From an uncultured Coriobacteriaceae bacterium (GTDB lineage Bacteria; Actinomycetota; Coriobacteriia; Coriobacteriales; Coriobacteriaceae): a stretch of 64,000 bases of DNA. A model generated the notes under the pieces. It did not search any database and was not told where the DNA came from. It saw only the letters and a list, made by a program, of their open reading frames with translations. Both the position numbers and the translations under genes were made by a program. The stretch lies in contig CALUFC010000001.1 of the NCBI GenBank assembly GCA_944319885.1, forward strand, positions 372,001-436,000. Reading direction: 5' to 3'. Positions 16,542-25,853 of this stretch are shown piece after piece (positions within the stretch are counted from its first letter, which is position 1; every line of letters starts with the position of its first letter).

Positions 16542-17426
16542 ATGACCACCTCGCCACTTGCCAACCTCGCCGCCACGCGCGACCTGCTCGATGAGTTTGG
16601 GCTCGCCACCAAGCACCGGCTGGGGCAGAACTTCCTCATCGACAACCATGTGATCGAGCGCATCATGGCGCTTGCCGAGCTCACGGGTACCGAGCGCGTG
16701 CTCGAGGTGGGTCCGGGCATTGGCACGCTCACGTTGGCGCTTGTCCACGATGCGGGGCGCGTGGTTTCCATTGAGATGGACCGCGAGCTCGAGCCGGTGC
16801 TCGCGGCGCACGAGGCTGACTACGCGAACTTCCGCTACATCATGGGTGACGCCCTCAAGGTGCCGTGCGCGCAGATCGAGGAGGCGGCAGGCGGCGCGCC
16901 AACCGTGCTCGTGGCGAATCTGCCCTACAACGTTGCCGCAACGATCATCCTCGACTTCTTCGAGCGGATGCCCGCGCTCGAGCGCGCGGTGGTGATGGTG
17001 CAGAAAGAGGTCGCCGATCGCATTGCCGCGGCGCCGGGGAGCAAGGTGTACGGTGCCTACACGGTCAAGCTGGCGCTTCACACCCAGGTGACGGGACGCT
17101 TCGAGGTGCCGCCGCGCTGCTTCATGCCCGCGCCGCACGTAGATTCCGCCGTGGTGCGGCTCGATCGCCGTTCGCTCGCGCTGCCGGCGGGGCTTAGCAT
17201 CTCCGATGTGTGCCGCGTGGCCGATGCCGCCTTCGCGCAGCGGCGCAAGACCATTCGCAATTCCATGGGCGCGCGCGGCTTTGATAAGGCGGCGCTCGAT
17301 GCGGCGTTCGAGCGCTGCGGCATTGCGCCCACGGCGCGTGCGGAGACCCTGGCACTCGAGGATTTCGTGCAGCTCGCTGCCGCCTTGGCCGAAGAGGGGA
17401 GCGGGGAGGTGCTCCATGGGAACTAA
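16542..17426 (+). CDS. rsmA: 16S rRNA dimethyladenosine transferase RsmA (KsgA)
   Basis: Dimethylates A1518 and A1519 of 16S rRNA late in 30S maturation. 294 residues from ATG 16542, with AAAGGGGA upstream. Motifs: HRLGQNFL (28-35), SAM motif I LEVGPGIGTLT, the acidic end of strand 2 SIEMD, the catalytic NLPYN and the C-terminal RRKTIRNS. Everything typical of the family is present. The last 11 bp overlap the TatD gene, so the two are co-translated. Confidence 0.96.
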   Translation: MTTSPLANLAATRDLLDEFGLATKHRLGQNFLIDNHVIERIMALAELTGTERVLEVGPGIGTLTLALVHDAGRVVSIEMDRELEPVLAAHEADYANFRYIMGDALKVPCAQIEEAAGGAPTVLVANLPYNVAATIILDFFERMPALERAVVMVQKEVADRIAAAPGSKVYGAYTVKLALHTQVTGRFEVPPRCFMPAPHVDSAVVRLDRRSLALPAGLSISDVCRVADAAFAQRRKTIRNSMGARGFDKAALDAAFERCGIAPTARAETLALEDFVQLAAALAEEGSGEVLHGN

Positions 17427-18492
17427 AGGATCGGTTCTGGTGGCTCCTGCCGAGGAGCTGCCGGAGGATATTGCGCCCGGTACGCTCGTCTTTACCAAGC
17501 GCGTGAAGGGCAAGCTACGCATCTTTCCCGCTCCGGTGGTACCGGCGCCGCTCGCCGACACCCACGGGCACTTGATGAGCTTCTGGTCTGGCAAAGATCA
17601 GGTAGAGGTGCTCGTCAACGCTGCCCGCGCCGGCGTGCGCGCGCTTGCGGTGCCCTGGGACCCCCTGGGTGATCATATGCCGCTCGCAGTGTTTCAAGAG
17701 GCGTTGCGCGCCTGGATTGAGGAGGCGCGCAATCAGGTTCGCGCGGGCATGGCAGACGGCACCTTCGCCACCCAGCTCGACGGGCGCGCGGTTGGTCGGC
17801 GCTGTGCCGCCGCTGATCCCTTGAGCCTATTCGATCGCATTCGCTTCCTGGCGGGCGCCCACCCCTATGGCGCTCCGGATTATACCGACAAGACGCATGC
17901 GACCATCGCCGCCGCGCTCAACGATCCACGTTGCGCGGGCGTTGGCGAATTTGGGCTCGATTATCATTTCGATGCGGCAGACGACATCGAAGCCGCCCCG
18001 CATAGCGTGCAGATCGCGTGCATGGAGCGCCAGCTCGCCCTTGCGATTGAACGTAACGTGCCGGTTGAGCTGCACCTGCGCAACGACGACGCGGATGAGG
18101 CGCGAAGTGCTCACGCGGACGCCTGGCATGTGCTGAGCGAGCTCGGCGTGCCGGCGGCTGGCTGCATCCTGCACTGCTTTGGCGAAGATCGCGCCTGCAT
18201 GGAGCGCTTTTTGGAGCTGGGTTGCTCTATTGCATTTGGCGGTGCGGCCACCTTCAAGCGGAACGAGCACGTGCGCGAGGCCTTTGCCGCCTGCCCGCTC
18301 GACCGCGTGCTTCTGGAAACCGATTGCCCCTATATGGCGCCCGAGCCCATTCGCGGGGTGGAGTGCGAGCCCGCCATGATCGCGATCACCGCGACCGCCC
18401 TCGCTCAAGATCGTGCCGCGCGCACGGGGGAGGAGCCTGTCGAGGTGCTCGCCGCGGCATGGACAAACGCTCAGGGTATTTTGTTCAACTAG
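17416..18492 (+). CDS. tatD: TatD-family metal-dependent hydrolase
   Basis: Probable DNase or phosphohydrolase of the TatD family, two-metal amidohydrolase fold. 358 residues from ATG 17416 inside the end of rsmA. Metal ligands visible: DTHGH (48-52), GEFGLDYH, ELHLR, LHCFG and ETDCPYMAPEP. About 45 residues precede the first motif, whereas most TatD proteins begin within 5-10 residues of it, and there is an extra ~50-residue segment between the first motif and GEFGLDY. It is therefore longer than the ~260-residue norm. The pairing with metG and rsmA is common in Gram-positive bacteria. Confidence 0.9.
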   Translation: MGTKGSVLVAPAEELPEDIAPGTLVFTKRVKGKLRIFPAPVVPAPLADTHGHLMSFWSGKDQVEVLVNAARAGVRALAVPWDPLGDHMPLAVFQEALRAWIEEARNQVRAGMADGTFATQLDGRAVGRRCAAADPLSLFDRIRFLAGAHPYGAPDYTDKTHATIAAALNDPRCAGVGEFGLDYHFDAADDIEAAPHSVQIACMERQLALAIERNVPVELHLRNDDADEARSAHADAWHVLSELGVPAAGCILHCFGEDRACMERFLELGCSIAFGGAATFKRNEHVREAFAACPLDRVLLETDCPYMAPEPIRGVECEPAMIAITATALAQDRAARTGEEPVEVLAAAWTNAQGILFN

Positions 18493-18832
18493 GGAGCATG
18501 CGCAGGGCGCAGTTTGATGCGCGCTTTACGCATTTGATGCTGAGCAGACATCCACTGGGCGTTTTCTTACGCGCAGAGCGTATCCATTGCGCAGCAGTTA
18601 CGGGATCACGCGGCTACCCAAAGATTCATCGACCTTGTGAGCGCATTGTTAGCGTTGCCCTTGATGTTGCGTAAAACTTGGTAACCGCAGCGCAAGGCAT
18701 GGCGTACGAGGTGTTTGCGATGCGCTTTGCGCGTCTACCATCGTCTCCGGATTGAGGCGACCGCAAAGGGTGCGGCTCGCTTTCAGAGGTCTCGTCGTGC
18801 CCAAGGGGTGCGACGCGCGAAAGGAGACAAAG
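18493..18832. other. Leader region upstream of the phn operon
   Basis: 340 bp without a credible gene. Just before phnD a hairpin, GTCGTGCCC then GGGTGCGAC with two wobble pairs (around 18793-18815), stands close to the AAGGAG ribosome site. TTGCG and CGCAA flank about 20 bp around 18672. I see no convincing Pho box or known riboswitch. As the only sizeable gap before 13 co-directional genes, it must hold the operon promoter. Confidence 0.45.
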
Positions 18833-19939
18833 GTGAAGAGCATCACCGATATCCAGATTTCCCGTCGTTCCTTCCTCGGCCTGTTTGGCGTGAGCGCTGC
18901 TGTTGTCGGCCTTGGTCTGGCTGGTTGCGGCAATGACGCCGGCAAGGGTGGCGCCGCCACCGAGGGCGATGCCGCCGCAGCAGACACCGCCGCTCTCGAC
19001 AAGATCACCATGGTCTGGCTGCCCAACGAGTCCGCCGCCGAGTTCGACGCGGGCCGCGAGGAGTTCGGCCGCGTCCTCTCCGAGTATGCCGGCATCGAGG
19101 TCGAGCTCATGACCACCACCGACTACAACGTGGCCATCGAGGCCATCTCCTCCGGTAAGGCCCAGATGGCCAACCTGGGTGCCGAGGGCTACATCCAGGC
19201 TCAGGAGAAGAACGAGAACGTGCATGCGCTCTTCACCACGTCCGACACCGAGGGCACGCTCGATGGCGCTATGTACTACAGCCGCATCGCCGTGCCGGCC
19301 GACCAGATGTCCGAGTACGAGGATGCCGAGAGCGCAACCGGTTACTCCATCGCCAACATCAAGGGCAAGCGCATGAGCTTCGTGTCGCAGACCTCCACCT
19401 CCGGCTTCAAGGTTCCCTGCAACGCCATCATGGAGCAGTTCCCCGACGAGGTGACCTCCACCGACGAGCTCGCCCAGCCCGGTTTCTTCTCCCAGGTTCT
19501 CTTCGGTAACTCCCATCCCGGCTCCTGCGTGAACCTGCTGCAGGGCGACGCCGACGTGGCCGCCTTCGACGACATCGACGTCGACATGTATCTCGCCGTT
19601 CCCGAGGGCGAGCGCAACGCCGTGAACCAGCCCGGCGCCATCTATGGCGTTGCCGAGGGTGCGGCTCAGCCGTTCGACCGCGTTCAGGGCAAGGAGTTCG
19701 GCATCATCAGCTCCACGCCCGTTCTCAACGGCCCCATCGTCTACAACGCCGACGTGCTGCCCGAGGACATCAAGGACAAGATCCTCGAGGGCATGACCTC
19801 CGCCGATGTTGCCAACAACGAGCAGCTCTTTGCCCCGGAGGATGCCGAGGGCACCGGCGCCATCTGGAGCAAGGGTGACACCGCCGGCTTCATCGCTGTC
19901 GAGGACGAGTGGTACGACCCCATCCGCGAGCTTGCGTAA
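18833..19939 (+). CDS. phnD: Phosphonate ABC transporter substrate-binding lipoprotein
   Basis: Captures phosphonate outside the membrane for the PhnCE importer. 368 residues from a GTG at 18833, with AAGGAG 6 bp upstream. The start is chosen because it begins just before a signal peptide with SRRSFLG (10-16), a hydrophobic core and the lipobox LAGC (Cys32), i.e. an acylated, possibly Tat-exported lipoprotein. The mature part has the PhnD/SsuA-type fold: SAAEFDAGREEFGRVLSE, MTTTDYNVAIEAISSGKAQMANLGAEGY and TSTSGFKVPCN. First gene of the C-P lyase operon. Its codon use is strongly biased to the preferred set, consistent with high expression. Confidence 0.92.
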   Translation: MKSITDIQISRRSFLGLFGVSAAVVGLGLAGCGNDAGKGGAATEGDAAAADTAALDKITMVWLPNESAAEFDAGREEFGRVLSEYAGIEVELMTTTDYNVAIEAISSGKAQMANLGAEGYIQAQEKNENVHALFTTSDTEGTLDGAMYYSRIAVPADQMSEYEDAESATGYSIANIKGKRMSFVSQTSTSGFKVPCNAIMEQFPDEVTSTDELAQPGFFSQVLFGNSHPGSCVNLLQGDADVAAFDDIDVDMYLAVPEGERNAVNQPGAIYGVAEGAAQPFDRVQGKEFGIISSTPVLNGPIVYNADVLPEDIKDKILEGMTSADVANNEQLFAPEDAEGTGAIWSKGDTAGFIAVEDEWYDPIRELA

Positions 19940-19962
19940 GTCGCAAAGAGCGTAGGTTGCAT

Positions 19963-19989
19963 GCGGTCCGTCGTATCCCGGCGGACCGC
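19963..19989 (+). terminator. Hairpin between phnD and phnC
   Basis: GCGGTCCG (19963-19970) pairs with CGGACCGC (19982-19989) around an 11-nt loop, with no T run. Such a hairpin after a binding-protein gene usually protects or separates an abundant binding-protein message from the downstream transporter genes. Confidence 0.5.
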
Positions 19990-20015
19990 TTGTGTTCGAA
20001 GGGACACGATTTCGC

Positions 20016-20915
20016 ATGAGTGAGAATCAGATGCTGCTTGAGGTGCAAGACCTCGGCAAAAGCTACGATGCGCCGCGCCGCCGCAACAAGGCTGCCACCG
20101 ACGCCACGTCTGGCACGCCGCGCGCGCTTTCAGGCGTGAGCTTCACGGCGGGTCAGGGCGAGTTCATCACGGTGATCGGCCCCTCAGGCGCCGGCAAGTC
20201 AACCTTGCTGCGCTGCCTGAACCGCCTGATCGAGCCCACGGATGGCGTCATCAACTTCAACGGACGCGATATCACGCATCTGCCGAACGGCCGCCTGCGC
20301 AAGGTGCGCCGCGAGATTGCCATGATCTTCCAGAACTACAACCTCGTGTACCGTCTTACGGCCATCCAGAACGTGCTGCACGGGCGCCTTGGCTACAAAA
20401 ACGCGCTTGCCGGCAGCCTCGGTCTCTATACGGAAGACGAGAAGGCTCGCGCCTTCGAGCTTCTGGACGAGGTGGGCTTGGGCGAGTTTGCCTACCGTCG
20501 CGCCGACCAGCTCTCGGGTGGCCAGAAGCAGCGCGTTGGCATTGCCCGCTCGCTCATGCAGGATCCCAAGGTCATGCTTTGCGACGAGCCCATTGCAAGC
20601 CTTGACCCCAAGAGCTCGCGCATGGTCATGGAGACGCTCCGCCGTCTCACGCGCGAGCGCGGCATCACCTGCATCGTGAACCTTCATCAGGTTGATTTTG
20701 CACTCGAGTATTCCGATCGCATCATTGGCCTGCGCGCAGGCGAGAAGGTGTTCGAGGGCACGGCGGACGAGACAACCCCGGCGGTCATCCGAAGCATCTA
20801 CGAGGGCGATGCCGAGGTTATGGTCGATGTTCCGGTTGAGATGCCCGAAGCCGCCGGTTCGCCGATCGAGGCGGGTGCGTTCGCAGCCGAGCCTGCCACG
20901 GGAGGTGCCCAATGA
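20016..20915 (+). CDS. phnC: Phosphonate ABC transporter ATP-binding protein
   Basis: Energises phosphonate import through PhnE. 299 residues from ATG 20016; a GTG at 19992 in frame is less likely. Walker A GPSGAGKST (55-63), signature LSGGQKQRVGIARSL, Walker B VMLCDEPIASLD and the H-loop region NLHQVDFALEYSDR are all present. A 16-residue basic insertion (about 21-36) sits where most PhnC proteins have a tight turn before the first strands. The C-terminal ~35 residues are an acidic Ala/Glu tail. It overlaps phnE1 by 4 bp (ATGA). Confidence 0.93.
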   Translation: MSENQMLLEVQDLGKSYDAPRRRNKAATDATSGTPRALSGVSFTAGQGEFITVIGPSGAGKSTLLRCLNRLIEPTDGVINFNGRDITHLPNGRLRKVRREIAMIFQNYNLVYRLTAIQNVLHGRLGYKNALAGSLGLYTEDEKARAFELLDEVGLGEFAYRRADQLSGGQKQRVGIARSLMQDPKVMLCDEPIASLDPKSSRMVMETLRRLTRERGITCIVNLHQVDFALEYSDRIIGLRAGEKVFEGTADETTPAVIRSIYEGDAEVMVDVPVEMPEAAGSPIEAGAFAAEPATGGAQ

Positions 20916-21757
20916 GTGCGGAGGCACAGGCGCTGCAGGGCGCCCCGGGCAATGGGCGTGCGCGCACGGTCGATCTTGCATGGTTTCGCCGCCGCCAGAT
21001 CAGGACGATCTTAGGGGTAGTCGCTGTTGTTGTAGCGTTCCAGCTCTGCTCGATGGTATGCAATTTCAGTCTCACCTATGCTATCGGGTCGGTTCCGGCG
21101 GCCTTTGTTTGGATGTTCCAGAACTTCATCCCCACCGCCGAGTCGCTTGCCAACTTCTCTTTGGTACTCGAGCAGACCATCTCGACGGCGCTCGATTCCG
21201 TGGCAGCAACGGTAATTGCCGCGATCGTGGGCATTGTGCTTTCGGTGCTCGGCTCCTCAACGATCGGCGTATCGTTCGCGCCGGTGCGCGGGCTTATCCG
21301 CGCCATCGCGAGCATCTTCCGCAACATCCCCATGATCGCCTGGGCGCTGCTTTTGCTGCTCTCGTTCAAGCAGAACGAGTTCACGGGCTTCCTCGCGCTC
21401 TTCTTGACAACGTTCGGCCAGCTCACCCGGTTTTTCCTCGATACGTTCGATGAGATTCCAACCGGTCCCATCGAGGCGCTCAAGAGCTGCGGCGCAAGCT
21501 ACTGGCAGATCGTGTTCCAGGCGGGACTGCCGCTGGCGGTGGCCGACCTCATGAGCTGGATGCTTTACATGGTGGAGACCAACATCCGTTCGGCTACGCT
21601 CATTGGCCTGCTTACGGGCACGGGCATCGGCTTTGTCTTCAATCTGTACTACACGTCGTTCCGCTACGACACCGCCGGCCTTGTGATCGTGGTCACCATC
21701 GTGTTCGTACTCGTGATCGAAGCGGTTTCCAACGTGGCGAGGAGGTCGATGATCTAA
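20912..21757 (+). CDS. phnE1: Phosphonate ABC transporter permease, first copy
   Basis: Membrane channel half of the phosphonate importer. 281 residues with about six helices; the first is at about 33-52. The EAA loop contacting PhnC is visible as GPIEALKSCGASYWQIVFQAGLP. The start is ATG 20912 in the phnC stop, and the stop TAA shares its last base with the ATG of the second permease. The two permeases are similar but clearly diverged, so they most likely form a heterodimer. Confidence 0.92.
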   Translation: MSAEAQALQGAPGNGRARTVDLAWFRRRQIRTILGVVAVVVAFQLCSMVCNFSLTYAIGSVPAAFVWMFQNFIPTAESLANFSLVLEQTISTALDSVAATVIAAIVGIVLSVLGSSTIGVSFAPVRGLIRAIASIFRNIPMIAWALLLLLSFKQNEFTGFLALFLTTFGQLTRFFLDTFDEIPTGPIEALKSCGASYWQIVFQAGLPLAVADLMSWMLYMVETNIRSATLIGLLTGTGIGFVFNLYYTSFRYDTAGLVIVVTIVFVLVIEAVSNVARRSMI

Positions 21758-22635
21758 TGACGTCTGTCACGCTTTCCGAGCGCACCGCCGCGGTGCTCGA
21801 GCGCGATTTCGCAGGGCGCATCCGTGTGACGGGCCGCGCCGGGCGCAACATCTCCGTGCAGTTGACGCTGATCGTGCTCGTGGTGCTTACATTCGTGACG
21901 TTTGCCCGCATGGGGTATGGCACGGTTGATCTTATCCAGGCGGCGCGCCAGGCGCTCGCCGACTTCGGCGCCATGATGCTCCAGCCGGCGCTCGATCGGC
22001 CGCTTGGTGCGGGGCACTTCACATGGGCGACGGTGATGGAGAGCATGCTCATCACCATTGCCGTGACGGCGCTCTGCACGGTCATCTCGGCCATCGTGTC
22101 GTTTTTCCTCGCGCTCGCCGCATCGGAGAACCTTTCGAGCTCGGCGGTGTCGAACGTGGTGAAGGGCATCGTCGCCATCATCCGCTCCATTCCTACGATT
22201 TTGTGGGTCCTCGTCTTCACCGTTGCGATCGGTCTTGGTTCCGAGGCTGCCGTGCTTGGTATCTCGTTCCACTCCATCGCCTACCTCACCAAGAGCTACT
22301 CCGAGAGCTTTGAGGAAATTGACGAGGGCGTGATCGAGGCCCTGCGCGCGAGCGGCGCGAGCTTCTGGCAGATTGTGTTCCAGGCAATTGTGCCGGCAAC
22401 CATCACCAAACTGCTCTCGTGGACGTTCATCCGCCTCGAGATCAACTTCACGAACGCCGTCGCCGTGGGTGCCTTCGCCGGTGCGGGCGGTATTGGCTTC
22501 CAGCTCTACCAGGCGGGCAGCCGTTACTACAACCTGCACGAGGTGGGTGTCATCGTGTACGCATGCCTCGTCGCAGCCTTCGTGCTTGAGTACGTGAGCG
22601 TGCAGCTGCGCAAGAAATACATCCTGAACGACTAA
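21757..22635 (+). CDS. phnE2: Phosphonate ABC transporter permease, second copy
   Basis: 292 residues, partner of the preceding permease. Its EAA loop is GVIEALRASGASFWQIVFQAIVP, nearly the same as in the first copy. Helices are placed alike, with the first at about 30-50. The ~84-bp gap after it before phnG is the largest gap inside the operon apart from the phnD-phnC hairpin, and could hold a secondary promoter, but I see none that is convincing. Confidence 0.92.
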   Translation: MTSVTLSERTAAVLERDFAGRIRVTGRAGRNISVQLTLIVLVVLTFVTFARMGYGTVDLIQAARQALADFGAMMLQPALDRPLGAGHFTWATVMESMLITIAVTALCTVISAIVSFFLALAASENLSSSAVSNVVKGIVAIIRSIPTILWVLVFTVAIGLGSEAAVLGISFHSIAYLTKSYSESFEEIDEGVIEALRASGASFWQIVFQAIVPATITKLLSWTFIRLEINFTNAVAVGAFAGAGGIGFQLYQAGSRYYNLHEVGVIVYACLVAAFVLEYVSVQLRKKYILND

Positions 22636-22719
22636 CACCATAGATCTTGAGGCGGGCGGTCGGCACAAGGTCGCCTGCTCAGACAGTCATCCCGTTAGAG
22701 GTTGGTAGAAAGGATCGTT

Positions 22720-23181
22720 ATGTTGACACGGAGAGCGAGGACCGAGGTTCTCGTGGAGAGCGGGCCGGCGCTTGCGCATGAGCTTGCGGCGCTGGTCGAG
22801 GCGTCATGCCCGGTACGCGTTGCCGTGCCGCCTCGGCAGGGCCTTGTGATGAACCAGGTGCGCGAGACGGCCCGTATGAGCCGCTTCTATCTCGGCGAGG
22901 CGCTGATGAGCGAGTGCCGTGTGCGCATCGGAGATGCCGAGGGCATCGGTGTGGTGCTTGGGGCAGATGGCGACTTTGCCCGGAGCCTCGCCGTTGTCGA
23001 TGCCGCCTATGCGGCAAAGCCCGTGCCGGAGCCGCTCGCCGAGGTGGACGATCGCATCCAGGCGGCTGGGCGCGCGCTTGAGCGCAAGCGGGCGGCCGAG
23101 GCGGCGCGCATCCAGCGTTCACGCGTTGACTTTGACGAGATGGGCGGTCAGGACATGAGCGTGCAGGCGGTGGTCAAATGA
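22720..23181 (+). CDS. phnG: C-P lyase core subunit PhnG
   Basis: Subunit of the PhnGHIJ core complex; with PhnI, H and L it makes ribose-1-phosphonate triphosphate from ATP and phosphonate. 153 residues from ATG 22720, with GAAAGGAT 6 bp upstream. Family features: VRVAVPPRQGLVMNQVRETA and FYLGEALMSECRV. Length matches the E. coli protein (150). It ends in the phnH start (ATGA). Confidence 0.93.
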   Translation: MLTRRARTEVLVESGPALAHELAALVEASCPVRVAVPPRQGLVMNQVRETARMSRFYLGEALMSECRVRIGDAEGIGVVLGADGDFARSLAVVDAAYAAKPVPEPLAEVDDRIQAAGRALERKRAAEAARIQRSRVDFDEMGGQDMSVQAVVK

Positions 23182-23870
23182 CAGACGAGATCTTCGCGCG
23201 CGATGCCGAGGCCGACGCACGCGCGTTTTACCTGCAGCGCGCCTTCCGGGCGGTGCTCGACGCCATGGCGCGTCCCGGTGAGGTGACCGAGATCGAGCCG
23301 GTAGCGCAGGGCGATCCGGAAGATGCTGCAGCGGCGGGGCTCACGCGCGCGGCGCTTGTGGTGGGCGATGTCGTGCTCGACGCCGCCACGTCGGTTGCCG
23401 TTGCCGGTGCGGAGGGTGCCGCGGCGGCATCCGTCATGGCGCGCCGCACGCATGCCCAGCCACGTGCCCTTGCCGATACGGCATTTTGCTTCGTACCGGA
23501 GGATGTGCGCGGTGACGAGGCGGTTGCGGCCATCTCTGCGCTCAACCCGGGGACGCTGCTCGATCCGCAGCTCGGAGCCACGGCGATCGTGGAGTGCCGC
23601 ACGCTCATGGGTCTCGATCGCGCGGGCGTGCGCACCGGTGCCGTTGCGGGTGCCGATGCTGCCACCACCTGGGAGCTCACCGGCCCTGGCATCAAAGACC
23701 GCTCGTTCATCACGCTCGATCGCATCGATGTCATGGAGGCCCGCGCTGCTCGCGGCGATGAGTTCCCTTGCGGCATCGATTGCATCTTCGTAGACAGCGC
23801 GGGGCACGTGGTCGCCCTGCCGCGTACCACGCACGCGCGTCGGGAAGGGGGTCCCGCATGGGCTATGTAG
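23178..23870 (+). CDS. phnH: C-P lyase core subunit PhnH
   Basis: Core subunit related to the PLP-transferase fold but without cofactor. 230 residues, starting in the phnG stop codon. Typical features are AFRAVLDAMARPGEV near the N-terminus, TAFCFVP, NPGTLLDPQLGATAIVEC, ELTGPGI and EFPCGIDCIFVD. Slightly longer than the E. coli protein (194). It overlaps phnI by 13 bp. Confidence 0.92.
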   Translation: MTDEIFARDAEADARAFYLQRAFRAVLDAMARPGEVTEIEPVAQGDPEDAAAAGLTRAALVVGDVVLDAATSVAVAGAEGAAAASVMARRTHAQPRALADTAFCFVPEDVRGDEAVAAISALNPGTLLDPQLGATAIVECRTLMGLDRAGVRTGAVAGADAATTWELTGPGIKDRSFITLDRIDVMEARAARGDEFPCGIDCIFVDSAGHVVALPRTTHARREGGPAWAM

Positions 23871-24988
23871 CCGTTTCCGGCGGCGAGCAGGCCATCGCTG
23901 CCTCGCTTGACCTAACGGAGCTCAAGCGCGTTGGCGCCGGGCGCTCGGTTGATGTCGAGACGATCTTGGCCGCGCTGCCCGAGCTTGTGGCGCAGGTGGA
24001 GTCCGAGGGTTCGCTTTGGGCGCCCGAGGTGGCGGCGACGGCCGTCAAGCAGGCCCAGGGGTCGGTCGAGGAGGCCGTCTTCCTCATGCGCGCCTATCGC
24101 TCTACGCTTGAGCGCCTCTACACCTCGCGCGTGATCGACACCGATACCATGCGCGTCGACCGCCGCATCTCGGCCGCGTTCAAGGACATTGCAGGTGGCC
24201 AGATTCTCGGCGCCACGCGCGATTACTCGCACCGCTTGATTGAGTTCGAGCTGGTGGACGAGGCGCCCGCCGACGTGCGCGAGCGCGCCGCCGAGCTTGA
24301 GCACGCCCTTGCCGCCGAGCCGAGCGCAGACGCCGCGGAGGCTCAGACCCACGTGCCCCGCGTCCTCACCTACCTGCGCGAGATCAACATGGTGAAGGCG
24401 TATCCGCAAGACGATACCGAGCCGGTCGATATCACCAAGACCCCGCTCGCGTTTCCCGCGCCCCGCAGCGTCATCCTGCAGGCGCTCTCGCGCGGCCTCA
24501 CCCAGGCGGTCATCGCCATCGGGTATGCCGCCATTCGCGGCTTCGGCCTCAGCCACCCCACCGTGGGCGAGCTTCGTCGCGGCACCGTTGCCATCACCAT
24601 CGATGCGCCGGGTGCCGAGGCCGATGCCACGGAGGACGATGCCTATTACCTGGGCGCCATTCCCGTGACCGAGGTGGAGAGCCTGATCGTCTCCGACGAG
24701 GTGGACGACCGCGGCAACCATCGCAGTGCCCTCGATGTGGGTTACGGCCTCGTGGTGGGCAACGACGAGAGCAAAGCCATCGCCATGAGCGTGCTCGACC
24801 ACAGCCTGCGCGCAGACGATGTGCGCTACCCCACGCAGGACCAGGAGTTCGTGCTCTACCACATCGACGGCGTGGAGGCCACGGGCTTCATCAGCCATCT
24901 CAAGCTTCCGCACTACGTAACGTTCCAGAGCAAGCTCGATTCGGCGCTGCGCTCCATGGCCGAGGAGGGAGGCGAGGCAGATGCGTAA
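23858..24988 (+). CDS. phnI: C-P lyase core subunit PhnI
   Basis: Nucleosidase subunit of the C-P lyase core that, with G, H and L, attaches the phosphonate to ribose C1 of ATP with loss of adenine. 376 residues from ATG 23858, inside the end of phnH. Starts MGYVAVSGGEQAI, as PhnI proteins do. VLTYLREINMVKAY, PRSVILQALSRGLTQAV and GRGLSHPT-like GFGLSHPTVGELRRG are family features. The C-terminus ends EGGEADA and overlaps phnJ by 8 bp. Confidence 0.94.
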   Translation: MGYVAVSGGEQAIAASLDLTELKRVGAGRSVDVETILAALPELVAQVESEGSLWAPEVAATAVKQAQGSVEEAVFLMRAYRSTLERLYTSRVIDTDTMRVDRRISAAFKDIAGGQILGATRDYSHRLIEFELVDEAPADVRERAAELEHALAAEPSADAAEAQTHVPRVLTYLREINMVKAYPQDDTEPVDITKTPLAFPAPRSVILQALSRGLTQAVIAIGYAAIRGFGLSHPTVGELRRGTVAITIDAPGAEADATEDDAYYLGAIPVTEVESLIVSDEVDDRGNHRSALDVGYGLVVGNDESKAIAMSVLDHSLRADDVRYPTQDQEFVLYHIDGVEATGFISHLKLPHYVTFQSKLDSALRSMAEEGGEADA

Positions 24989-25853
24989 GAACTACAACTT
25001 CGCCTTCCTCGACGAAGGCTCTAAGCGCGAGATTCGCCGTGCCATCCTGAAGGGCGTTGCCATACCCGGCTATCAGGTTCCCTTCGCCAGTCGCGAGATG
25101 CCCATCGGCCGCGGCTGGGGTACGGGCGGACTCCAGCTCACGCTTTCGTGCATCGGCCCCGACGACACGCTCAAGGTCATCGATCAAGGTTCGGATGCAA
25201 GCGTCAACGCCGTGTCCATTCGCGGGCTTGTGCGCGAGACCACCGGCGTTGAGACCACAACCGCCACGCAGGAGGCCACACTCATCCAGAGCCGCCACCG
25301 CATTCCCGAGCGCCCCCTCACGCGCGACCAGCTGCTCGTGTTGCAGGTACCCACGCCGGAGCCCCTGCGCACGTACGAGGCACGCGAGACCGTGACGAAG
25401 CGCCTGCATGCCGAGGCGGAGTATACGGGCGCCTACCTCGAGCTCTTTGAGCAGATCGTGCGCTACGGCACCACCACCACGGGCGCCGACCACCCCGTTA
25501 TGGTGGAGGGCCGCTACGTCATGGCGCCGAGCCCCATCCCGCGTTACGACAACGCAAAGCTCGACATGGCGGAGAACCTCACGTTGCTCGGTGCCGGCCG
25601 CGAAAAGAAGATCTATGCTGTGCCGCCCTATACGCATGTCGAGTCGCTCGCCTTTGACGACTATCCGTTTGTGACCGAGGAATTCGAGGGCGCGCACTGC
25701 CACCGCTGCGGCGCTACGGGCGTGTACCTCACCCAGACGGTCGACCCCGCCACGGGCGAGCAGATTTGGATGTGCTCCGATACCGATTACTGCGACCAGC
25801 GCGTCGAGGCGGCTTCCTCTGCGTCCGCTGCGAAAGGAGGCGACGCCCGATGA
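24981..25853 (+). CDS. phnJ: C-P lyase PhnJ, radical SAM subunit
   Basis: Breaks the carbon-phosphorus bond of ribose-1-phosphonate 5-phosphate, giving the alkane (methane from methylphosphonate) and the 1,2-cyclic phosphate. 290 residues from ATG 24981. The four cysteines of the atypical cluster motif are C240, C243, C265 and C271, in the same pattern as C241/C244/C266/C272 of E. coli. The glycine-radical region is visible near the N-terminus as KGVAIPGYQVPFASREMPIGRGWG. All key residues are intact, so the pathway should be functional. The stop overlaps phnK (ATGA). Confidence 0.96.
   Translation: MRKNYNFAFLDEGSKREIRRAILKGVAIPGYQVPFASREMPIGRGWGTGGLQLTLSCIGPDDTLKVIDQGSDASVNAVSIRGLVRETTGVETTTATQEATLIQSRHRIPERPLTRDQLLVLQVPTPEPLRTYEARETVTKRLHAEAEYTGAYLELFEQIVRYGTTTTGADHPVMVEGRYVMAPSPIPRYDNAKLDMAENLTLLGAGREKKIYAVPPYTHVESLAFDDYPFVTEEFEGAHCHRCGATGVYLTQTVDPATGEQIWMCSDTDYCDQRVEAASSASAAKGGDAR

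Noticed and set aside
18493-18832. Riboswitch or Pho box upstream of phnD
   Set aside because: Only simple hairpins are visible; no conserved riboswitch core or convincing direct repeats of a Pho box.
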